Of a DNA stretch of 64,000 nucleotides, positions 37,370 through 47,765 are shown in pieces; within the stretch, counting starts at the first letter, position 1; each line of letters begins with the position of its first letter. The notes beneath the pieces are model-generated. The model was not told the DNA's origin. It saw nothing but the letters and a program-made list of their open reading frames with translations, and searched no databases. A program made the translations under genes and the position numbers. The stretch comes from Inia geoffrensis (taxonomy: Eukaryota; Chordata; Mammalia; Artiodactyla; Iniidae), in contig CM070904.1 in NCBI GenBank assembly GCA_036417435.1, positions 129,890,695 through 129,954,694 of the forward strand, given 5' to 3'.

Positions 37370-38080
37370 AACCCATCTGCAGTTGGGTGGCATCTGCTCC
37401 CCACATGTCACTTCCCTCATTAACAAGCAATTGAATTAATTAAATGCTACTCAGAACACGCATAACAAGCTACCGGCAGTGTCCAAATTAGCACTGATAA
37501 TCAAGGATGATTTCCTTTATTATCCTGCTAAGTGGTGTGCAGACTCTGATCTCCCTGTCTGCCCTCATCTATTTACATACCCCCAGCTTCTCTGCCTTTG
37601 GAAGCGGAGGTTATCTTACCTAGTTAATTTGCCAGGATCACCGAGCATGGCGGATTGATGCCCTGCCGCCGCTGCCACTGCCACCGCTCGGCCCCCTCCC
37701 TTCCTGCCCTCCCCCAGCCCCAGCCTTTGTATCTCAAGCTCACTGATAAATTAAAGGCCACCCCTGTGGTCTCTCAAGTGAGTAATAGAGGCAGAAATTT
37801 CATTTTGCAACTGGCTGATTTAATGATCCAAAGGGTAATTAATGGCCTGATTATCTTAATGTTAAATATGTCCGGCAGCAATTACTGTGACCTCCCGCTT
37901 GTCAAGGTCCGGGCTGTGCTCTTCTTTCAATTAAGTTCTCTGGGGCTTAATGGTATGAATAAACTCCTGATTCTATCATCCCGGACGGACGCAGAGGGTT
38001 CAGGGAGCTGGGGGCTCGTTTGGAGTTTTAATCAGCCTGTCTTCGACTCTAGCGATCAGAGCTAACCGTTATAACGAGGA
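37370..38080. promoter_or_regulatory. Strongest candidate conserved non-coding element
   Basis: About 700 bp with no repeat. Homeodomain sites include GAATTAATTAAATGC near 37432, CAAATTAGCACTGATAATC near 37485, CCTAGTTAATTTGCC near 37619, GGGTAATTAATGGCCTG near 37834, CAGCAATTACTGTGACC near 37877 and TTCAATTAAGTTC near 37927. A GC-rich insert (37660-37720) interrupts it. The pattern is characteristic of ultraconserved-type enhancers. The orthologous human locus is known to carry GBX2-associated enhancers; assignment of this block is inference. Confidence 0.5.
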
Positions 38081-38199
38081 CAGCCTCACTTTCTTCTTCC
38101 CCGTGCAGGACCCCATCTCCACCTCCCCTCCATCCACCCTTTTGTGTTGTTGTTTTATTCTATTTATTTTCTCTTATGTATTTCCATGCTCGGAGGGAG

Positions 38200-38380
38200 A
38201 ATTCTGTTTGCAGAGGGAGCCGCTGTGCTCCATGAGGCTCGTCTCTTCCAATATAAATTATCATGTGAGCGCTGTGGTTTTTCTGTTTGACAGGCTTAAT
38301 TAATTGGCAGGAGCCGCCGAAAATGACAGTGCCACTAATTGCAACTCAGAGTGCATTTCTGTCATCGTGGCGCGCCTGTC
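38200..38380. promoter_or_regulatory. Candidate conserved non-coding element
   Basis: It contains AATATAAATTATCATGTGAG (near 38252), GACAGGCTTAATTAATTGGC (near 38290) and GTGCCACTAATTGCAACTC (near 38330). Palindromic TTAATTAA and TAATTG cores lie in a compact 100-bp core. No repeat is present. Confidence 0.45.
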
Positions 38381-38679
38381 AGCGGGCATGCCCTGGCCCC
38401 AGCCGCCGGAGCGGGGCCCACCCTCCCGGCCTCGGGTCCAGGCGGGGACAGTGTCCTGAGTGAGGGAGGACAGTGGCAGGCTCCGAGGAGCCCTGGGTTT
38501 GCAGGCACGCCATTCGCCTGCAGGAGCGACATTTATTGCCAATAAAGTTCACACGTCCGCGGCTCTGCAAACCCAAGAGCGGCTCGGGGACCTCGGATTT
38601 GACTTAAGATATTTTAGGGACTTCTCAGAGTAGGCCAACTTGGAGTCAGACCCCGAGAGCCGTAACTCAGCCACCCTCC

Positions 38680-39380
38680 TTGACGGGATGGTCCTCATTA
38701 GCACGTTGCTAAATATGCTTGGGTTTACCCGAGCTCTGCACCCAGATCAGAAATATTCCACTATCAATATTAAGTCAGTTAGGGAAATGTACAAATGAGA
38801 CGTGCGTTAACACTGCCTCAAAAATAATACCTGTAGATTACGGTTGACGAGAGATAGAGCAGTTCCCCTGGTACACTGCAGGCAGGGAGCGTGGAGGGAA
38901 TCTGTGCATCGGCAGTGCTCTCCGATTAAGCTCTCAGGATAGACTAGCCCTAATTATAAGAAAGGCGGATCTAACAGGATTCTCCGTAAGGTTAAGTAAA
39001 ATGCGATACGCGTTTTACAGCATAACTGTTCCTTCCAGTTGCCTTTGAAGAAGATGGATGAAATAGTGCTGTTGGTTTATTACGTCCTCCTGCCACACAC
39101 AAACCTGTCTTTTATTTGATCCTGTAGGAAACCAAATGTGGGAGCCAGCCTTGCGACCGGAGAGCTGTCTTGGGTTGAAAACCCCTCTCATTTACTCTCT
39201 GAAATGTAGCCATGGAGACAATCAAGGAATTTTTTTATTGTTAAGAATTTTTATTATCATTGGTAGCTGAAAATGCGAGTCATCTGCCAGCGTCAGTTTC
39301 TTGTAGGTGCCCTGACCACTTCTGAGCCCGCGTCCATAGATGAAGCAATGTAATGTGGAGGCGAACTGTTAGACTTGAAT
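38680..39380. promoter_or_regulatory. Candidate conserved non-coding block
   Basis: Repeat-free sequence including TCCTCATTAGCACGTTGC (near 38692), TATCAATATTAAGTCAG (near 38763), GTTAAGTAAAATGCGATACG and TAGCCATGGAGACAATCAAGG (near 39207, a SOX-like ACAAT core). It extends the cluster that begins at 35400. Confidence 0.38.
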
Positions 39381-39639
39381 TGTAGATCATGGGAGCCCTT
39401 CTAAACAGGGGCCTGTAAATACTCTAAGACAACTGCCTCTGTTTTGATTCCTCCAAAAGTAGAGCATTTTCCAGAAGGTCATTTCTCTCAGTGGTGTTTT
39501 GATCATTTTGCACCAGAAACCTCCTCTCTTCTGAGGAGGGTCCTGCTTTCTTCTTCCTAACGGTGAAGACGAGGCAGAGCAAACAAAGCTGGGCCCAGGG
39601 TTCGCAGTGTACTGGGTGCTTTTGCTTGGGACAGAGCCG

Positions 39640-39800
39640 TCCTGCGACATGGGATGACCCCCGTTTCCCACGTGAGGAGGTTGTGAGGTCAGGGTCCTGG
39701 AGTCACTTGTCGAGGCTCGCCCGGGACTAAGGGGCAGAGATCAGTTGAACCCAGGACCTGACTCCTGACACTCTGCCCTGGTCCTTCTGCTGCTCCCGTC
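39640..39800 (-). repeat. MIR SINE remnant, antisense
   Basis: GGATGACCCCCGTTTCCCAC, GTGAGGAGG, CACTTGTCGAGGCTCGCCCG and GTTGAACCCAGGACCTGACT follow the MIR antisense order. Confidence 0.6.
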
Positions 39801-40689
39801 CTTTTTCTGCTCAGCGTCCTGTGGCCACATCCCATGGTCAGCTGTGGCATCTGGAGGTACCACTGTGTTTACCAGTGTACATTCCCTCTCCTCCCCTTGA
39901 CCCCAGCTCATACTCGTACCAGCCATTAGTGTGTCGGTGTTTATATATTATTAGTGTAAGTTTATTATGTATAATAGCATAACTACGATGTCTTTCCACT
40001 TATAAAATCTAATAGCCTCATTCACGGTAACTTAAAGATAATAAAGCATCATTCATTTTAGTTTGCATTCATACAGCAAACCTGATCAGGTCACTCAGTC
40101 ATGATTCTAAAGTCTTAATTTTCTGCAGTCAGTGCTAATCCTTAGAGCTTCTCTGGAGAACAGTGCCGAGACCTAAATATACAGATCAGCCAACGTAGTC
40201 ACACGGTTCGAGCCCCAGCTTTTCACGTAACCACATCCTTCTCCTGCCTGAACCTCCTTCTGTTCATGTCCCTGACCCAGCACTGTCTGTTGAAAACATT
40301 TAGCTTGTATTTCCAAAAGCTTCACCATCGTATTTATTATCTGCATGATGAAATATGGAGCCAGGCCAGAGGATTTCTTGTCCTGGTTTCATAGCCAGCA
40401 TCTTCTGTGATTTTGATTTTTAAAAGCCAGGGAATTTTCTCATTTGTAAGATGAAACTAGTCATTAGCCCACCCACTTAATCATGTAGATTTAATGCTAA
40501 AAGAAAATACTATTTATGAAGTTTCCTGGGCTCGTTATCTGGAAAACTCAATCAGCTTTGTGCCTGGGTCCTGCCTGAGGGCAGTGAGAGAGGCAGGTGG
40601 CCTGTGTGCTCTCAGGTGCTGGGGAGGGTCTGCTGATGTGGCATATGCGGTCCGGGTTTATTTTTGCTTCGTAGAGTGGTTTATTGCAG

Positions 40690-40808
40690 CATCAGCAAGG
40701 CATGTTCGTGGACTCCATTCCAAGTGTATCCCTGTCGTGGGGCCCAACGATGTGTTTTAGTAACTCTCTAGGTGATTCTTATGCATATTAAAGTTTGAGA
40801 AGCAGTGG
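40690..40808 (+). repeat. MER5-like hAT remnant
   Basis: CTAGGTGATTCTTATGCATA followed by TTAAAGTTTGAGAAGCAGTG is the typical terminal text of MER5/Charlie-type non-autonomous hAT elements. The fragment is truncated, and the left limit is approximate. Confidence 0.55.
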
Positions 40809-41039
40809 TCCACACCAAGCAGTACCCACGACCGCCCACAACCTGCCTGGAGTCCCTCTCCCTGTCTTAGCCCAAGTCCCTGGACTTTATTCCTCATTTC
40901 TTAAGACCCAGGTATCTGTCCTCTTTCTTTACCGTACTCTATATCCAATATGCCATCTCAAAGGTGCTACAACCCACAGAGAACATCTCTGTGTCCGCCC
41001 CCGTTACAAGAAGATTATATACTGTGTTCAAATGTCATT

Positions 41040-43310
41040 TTCCCCAGGAATGCAAGGTTGGTTCAACACACAAAAATCTGTCAAAGTAATATACCACATT
41101 AACGGAGTAAAGGACAAATGCTACACACTCATTTCAGGAGATGGAGAAAATACATTTGACAGAATTCAGTGCCCCTTCATGATACAAACACACAGCAAAG
41201 TAGGAATGAAACGAAACTTCCTCAACCTAATAAAGGGTGTCTGTGAAAAACCCACAGCTAACATCAAACTTAATGGCAAAGTGCTGAAAGCTCCCCGCTT
41301 AAGATCAGGAACGAGACAGGCACATCCACTGTCACCACTTCTCTTCATCACTGAAGTTCGAGCCAGAGAATTAGGCAAGAGAAAGAAACCAAAGGCATTC
41401 AGATTAGAAAAGGAGAAGGTGAAATTATATTTGCAGATGATGTGATCTTATAGATAGAAAATCTAAAGGAATTCAAAATAAACTATGAGAGCTAATAAAA
41501 GACCTCAGGAATATACAAAATTCGGTTGTACTTCTATACATGAGAAATGGACAGTTGCATTTACAGTATTAATATACTCAAGAATAAAGTTAACCTATAT
41601 ACTGAAAACTACAAAGCATCTTTGAGAGAAATTAAAGAAGACCTAAATAATTGGCAAGACATCCACGTTCACGGATTAGAAGACTTAATATTGCTAAGAT
41701 AGCACTCCCCAAATGATGTGTAGATTCAATACAATCCCTTTCAGAATTACAGATGCTTTTTTTTTTTTTTGCATAAATGGACGAGCTGATCCTACAGTTT
41801 ATATGGAAATTCACAAGACCTTCAGATAGGCAAAACAATCTTGAAAAGGAATAACAAAGTTGGAGCACTCGTATATCCTGATTTCAGAACTTACTACAAA
41901 ACTACAATAATCCAAGATTGTGATATTGGCATAAGAATAGACATCTATATTGATGGTATAGAATTGAAAGTCTTGAAATAAGCTCGTCCCTCTATGGTTA
42001 ATTGATTTTCAACAATTCACTGGGGGAAAGAGTAGTCTTTCAACAGGTGGCGCTGAGACAACTAGATATCCATATACAAAAGAATGAAGCTTAGACCCCA
42101 TCTCCTGCCGTATACAAAAACTAACTCCAAATGAGTCAAAGACCTAAGTGTAAAAACTGAAACTATTAAACTTTTAGAAGAAAATAGAGAGATAAAATAG
42201 ATAAATTGGACTTCATCAAAATTAAAAATTTCAGTGCCTCAAAGGACAATATCAAGAAATGGAAAACAGAGAATGAGTGAAAATATTTGAAAACCATATA
42301 TCGAATAAGAGTCTAATATGCGGAACGCATAAAGAATGTGTACAGTTCAGCAACAGAAGAGAAGTAACTCAGTTTTAAAACGTGCAAAGGGTTGGAATAG
42401 ACATTTCTCTAAAGAAGATATACAAATACCCAATAGGCACATGAAAAAAGTGCCAGACATCATTACCGATTAGGGACATGCAAGTCAGTCCACACTGAGA
42501 TACTACTGCACACCCACTAAGATGTGGCCATAATAAAAAAGAAGGTCCATGGCAGGTGTTGGTGGGAATGTACAGAAATATGAACCCTCATGTACTGCTG
42601 GTGGGAATGTTAAATGACACACAGCCGCTTTGGAAAACAGTCTGGCAATTCCTCCGAAAGTTCAACATAGACTTTACCATATGACCGAGCAATTCCTCTC
42701 CTACGTATATACCTAAGAGAAATGAAAACACATGTCCATGCAAAAACTTGTGCATGAGTGTTCGTAGCAGCATTATTCATAGTAGCCAAAGAGTGAAAAC
42801 AAGCCAAATGTCCATCAGATGATGGATATACACCAACTATGCTTCAATAAAATAAAAGAAAAAATTTTAATGACGAATGGGTAAACAAAAGATGGTACAT
42901 CCATACAATGGAGTGTTATTCAGACACAAAAAACAATAAAACACCATATGTGCCGCAACTTGGATGAACCTTGCAAACATTATACTAAGTGAAAGGAGCC
43001 AGACACAGATAGACCACGTATTACTCCATTTATATGGATTTTGGCCAGAGTAGGCAGATCTTAGAGATGGAAGGTAGATCAGTGATCGCCAGGGGCCGGG
43101 GGATGAGGGGCAGTGGTGTCCAGGGAGTGACTGCTTAAAGGGTACAAGTTTTTCGGGGGGGGAGATAATGAAAATTGTCTGCATTTCCATGATGGCGATG
43201 GCTCTCCAATCGTGTAACTAAACTAAAAGTCCACCAAAGCCTACACACTTACAGCATGAATTGGAGGAAATATGAAAAAGTATATGAATTGTGTCCATTT
43301 TTTTAAAAAA
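41040..43310 (+). mobile_element. Old L1 (ORF2 part and 3' end), sense, inactive
   Basis: It starts inside the reverse-transcriptase region: the translation GMQGWFNTQKSVKVIYHING and later NIKLNGKVLKAPRLRSGTRQ matches L1 ORF2. Frames then break repeatedly. It continues through the RNaseH-less C-terminal part and the 3' UTR (GGTACATCCATACAATGGAG near 42893, GTGAAAGGAGCCAGACACAG near 42990) to about 43310. The many stops and frameshifts make it a dead copy. Confidence 0.88.
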
Positions 43311-44752
43311 AGAAGGAATTTCCAAGGAGCACAGCTGGGGCAGGGCATTCCACAAAGAGGGGACATTCTGGGCAAAGAGGCGGAAACACACGAGGGTGGC
43401 TGAAGCCCGGATGGTGGGGGAAGGTCTGCCTGGCCAGCCTGTCTGCCCCTTATCTGGCTGGGGGAGCTGCGGGAGGGGGTCGTCCAGCATAGAGCTCTGA
43501 GCAGGATTTGCACTGCTGCCAAAACCCCCTGCGCTTGGTGGGGCAGACCAAAGGAGGGTGAGGCCAGGTAGAAAGAGGCGCCTCATGTCCAGGTGAATTG
43601 GTGAGTTGGAATCAGTGATAATCAGCGATATGAGGGCCTTGCAGAGCTTTGAGAGGCCAGGCATGTGACAGCCATTGGCTCCTGGAATCCACAGGACAAA
43701 CCGATGTCTTTCCCCCTTTAATAGACAAGGAAACTGGCCTGAGAAGCTCAGCCTGTGCATGCAGGAACCAGAATCCAACCCGGGTCCTGCCGGCTGCACA
43801 GCCCTTCCTCAGGAGGCATTTGGACCAAAGGGATCTCGGGGACATAACATCATCAGGGCTCACCCCAGCTGGGGGCCTGGGGAAGGACAAACATCCAGGG
43901 TGATACATAGTTTTCTTTCTTGGGCCATTGGGTGGATGGCGAGGCCTTTAAATGACAGGCAGTACAAATAAAAGGTAATTTCAGCCGTAAAATCCTGGCA
44001 ATTTGATTTCGTGTTAATAAAGGTGGACATTGCACCCGTTTATGCCCCGTGGTTTTGAGGAGGCGGTCAAGCATGGCCGAGGCCCAGCCTTGCCTGTCCA
44101 GTCCTGGCTTTGGAGCAGGGTCTCTGGGCTTCAGGGCACACCATCCCAAGCCAGCGGGACAAAGCGAGCTTCTCCTAGCTTCAGCGTCCCGATTTCTCCA
44201 AGAAACTGCTTGAGGCCCTGGAGAGTGGGAACAGCAGTGACAGCAGCACTAAAGCTTCAAATACTAAAACGTCGTTTGTAACTGATACAAAACTTCATCA
44301 ACCTGGAGTCCGGAAGATAAACATTACCTGGAGTACACATCCCTCAATCTTAGGGACTCACATGAAAAGCATCTCTAATGTGCGTGATCTTATGACCCTT
44401 GAGGATGAACACGTAACCATGGTGACTTAGCTGTGACTTTCTCCTCAAGGACCTCCACGTGCTGCCCCTTGTGTTTTCACACTGGTCCTCACGGTCTTAG
44501 TGAAATTAGGAGATGTCTGTGTTTACTATCAGAGGAGAGGACCCCAGACAGGGAAGGTGACTCCTGTAATCTCACACAGTGCCTGGGAGCAGGCTGAACT
44601 TAGCTCACACCGGTCACCTGGAGGCACCGAAGAGAAGTCGACTGCATGGCTCGTGAGCATGGAATTATGTCTGCAAATGACCACCGTCCTTGTGCCAGCT
44701 TTTCTCAACCCTCTGGTGGTTTTCAGCCCAGGAAGCAGTTGGAAATGACCAT

Positions 44753-44777
44753 GGGGCGGGGTGGGGGTGGGGCGGGC
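44753..44777 (+). other. Canonical G-quadruplex motif
   Basis: Five consecutive G runs (4, 4, 5, 4 and 3 G) are separated by single-base loops C, T, T and C. This is the pattern that gives very stable parallel quadruplexes in DNA, and in RNA if on the transcribed AGAP1 sense strand. Confidence 0.8.
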
Positions 44778-47639
44778 AGGTATGACTGTCATTTAGTCCT
44801 AGGGGCCTGAGATCCTGAAGCCCCAGACAGTCTACAAAAGGGAGAATTGCTTTGCCCAGAATGCCGGTAGCACCCCTGCTACGGAGCAAGGAAGAGACGA
44901 CCGCAAACAGCCCTCACCTCCTGAGATCATCAGCGTCTTTTAAAGAACGCGTGCGAAGGCCTCTAAGAATCCAGTCACTTTCCCCGGAGTTTTCTCCTGG
45001 GGGTGTGGAATGGATACATCAAGGAAGACGAATACATTCTCATTCTAGAATGTCAGACTTTACCTTTCCAAACGCGTCAAATGAAAATAAGAATACTGGC
45101 CTATTCCGTAGAGTTTCGGAGGAACCATAGTAGAGGCTCAATAAATGCTTGAGAGCTTGTATTTTTAATTATTTGTTTCCCGAAACTAATGTTGGGGCTA
45201 TGCCGCATGGCAGATAAAAGGGAAGTGAAAGTAAGTGGCCAGCCAAAGGTTCCATGGAGTGTCCATCCAGTGGACGACTCCACACACAAAACAGGGCTGA
45301 CCTCAACACTTAGAGATTATGACATGGCATCACGGTTAAAAGATGGACACACAGCTCCGTACAGCTGTGTGCAACCCAGACTCACTTACCAGTCGGAAGA
45401 CGGTCTGGAGAACTGTACGGCATCGGGCATGCTAGCACTGTTTACAGAAGCAGTGGCCCTGGGACAGAGGGGGTAAAAGTAGGATTCCGATCCCATCGAG
45501 GCTGCTCTAATCCAGTGGGAACAGCAGAAAATTATCTGTGATTTTAAAATTCTCAGCCCTTCTGTTACAGTTGTGCCTGTGGACAGTTTTGGTTTCTAAT
45601 GACCAGCTTGACAAAGCGTGTGTGAGATTTTTTTAATCCCCTGGGATCAACCCCGTTCTCCACAGTGGAACAAGAACCAGTGTCCGTGCCATGCGGGGGG
45701 GCGGGGGGGGCGGCACCTGCACGTAATTTCATCAGCAGTCCTGACAGAGGAGACCTCCACCCTATCAGGAGAGGACGCGTTTATCCCTAGACCCTGACGT
45801 CACAAAGCGGGGTGCCCTTTCCGCGTGAAGTCAGTGTCGAGGGGAGAAGAGTCTCTGTGATTGGGAGGTAGTGGTGAGGGATTAGAATGCAATCCTCGTT
45901 ATGTTTAAGAACCTATTTCCAAGATGGCAAAAGCACCAACAGCCAAGAAGCAGTGAGGAGAGACACGTCCGAGGAAGGGAGCTCCCGGGGTGCTCTGTGA
46001 CACCTGTGAGGTCCTGCGGTCAGAAGAGTTAAAACACCCCCAGTTGGGCCCACATGTTCAGTGATGACCATGAATGTGTGGTGATCCACGCAGGCCGCTG
46101 CCTCTTACGTGGCCATGGGGCTTATGAGAGGCCTTTCCAGCTAGAGATCTTATGGCCCAAAGCAAGGTGACCTTGGCCTCTCACACCCATCATACTAAAG
46201 CCATCAAGGCCAGAGACAAGCTGAGCCCCCAAGGCTCGGGGCGGCAGGAGCGCATCTCTAGCAGATGGAAAAGGCTGGTGTTCTCCATGCTCCCTGCAAA
46301 GCACAACCTCCAGGATGGACGTGGCCCCTAGGTGCTGCAGAGACCAAATGTGCCAGCTCATCCACTGCCTGCCCACTTCTGGCAGCACCGGGGGCGGGCC
46401 GGCCGACCTCTCCAGCGCTGGCCCACACGTGAGTTATAGCAGCCCCTGGCATCCTAACGGCCCTGAGCGCAGCCGCCAGGTTCTTACACGGCATCCGGAC
46501 CTTTAAGTCTCCAGGAACCCCTTGGAAAGCTGCAGTTGTTGTCCCCATGTTATAGCTGAGGACACGGAGGTCACACAGCAGGTACTTGGTGACAGGGAGT
46601 TTGTCCCCAAAGCCCACACCCTGAGCCTCGGTGCTTTGCTGCTGGGCTGTTGTGGGGTCAGTGACCAAAGGGAACTGCATGTGACACTGGACAGCAGTGA
46701 GACACAGTACAGCTGCCATCGGGCTCAGCAGGACGCAGGATGACCAGGTGGCAGCGTGTCTGTGCCTGTCCCCTCCCCCCCCCCCCACCTCCCATCCGTA
46801 TCTGCTTGGGGCGGGGCCTCACCCTCTCCCACGCCCACCCCCTGCCATGTGGCACATTGTCCTCTTTCAGCTGCTTGGGGATGCCCTCTGAAAATGGTGG
46901 AGAATGGTGGCCAGAAACACGACAGCCAACATTTTTAGTTTACTGTTCAGGCTCAGCAAACACCGAGGGACCACTGGTCTGTCTCCTTAATCTCCATCTT
47001 GACACACTGAGTTCTGATTTCCCCGGATGCGTGTTGGTCACACCCACCTTCCTCCTTGAGGTGAGGAATCACTAGTCGGCTTTGTCAAGTTTGCAGCCTG
47101 CCTGTGCCTTGGACTCCATGTCTGTTTCGGGCGAGGAGAGTCCTCTGGGCACTTTGTATGAGGAAAGAGCAGGAAAGGGGGGCATTCTGCGGTGCTCACT
47201 GGAAATACTCATCTCGCTTAGGCTTGTAACCCAGGCTTGGAAGGTTTTCCTCCTGACAGCAACCTCCTTACTTGGAAATAATCTCCTGGAGAGCAGGTGA
47301 AGTTGGGAGCGAGCCCGCCGGACAGAGGCAGGGAGATAGGCAGCGGGAAAGCCGGAGGCCGGTTCATGACCCTGGAGAGGCTCCTGGAAGGTGGTGAGCA
47401 AACTCCCAGACCCCAAGCAGTATTGTTGCTGTCACTTAAGGAACATCCATTCCTAATCAGGTTAGTCTCCTAAAGTATCTGGAGGTCAGGAAAGGTGCTT
47501 TCAGAAGTTTATTTTTAAGATAAACCAAGATAAGCACAATGGCTTTTCTCGTCCGTCCATCAGTCCGTCTGTGGTGGAAGCTTCAGACAGCAGCTCTCGG
47601 GAGAGGACAAAGACAGTAGCTATGGAAATGGCCCAAGCT

Positions 47640-47765
47640 GGGTTCTGGTCCCCAGCAGCAAGTTAGCAGACCATGGCCAGGCCTCAGTCTTTTCATCTGT
47701 AAAATGGGAGCAGTGGTGCCTGCTTCCTGAGATGCTTGTGCATTCAGATGAGAAGATGCAAGGGA
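47640..47765 (+). repeat. MIR SINE remnant, sense
   Basis: GCCTCAGTCTTTTCATCTGT, AAAATGGGAGCAGTGGTGCC and TGCTTCCTGAGATGC follow the sense MIR core. Confidence 0.7.
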
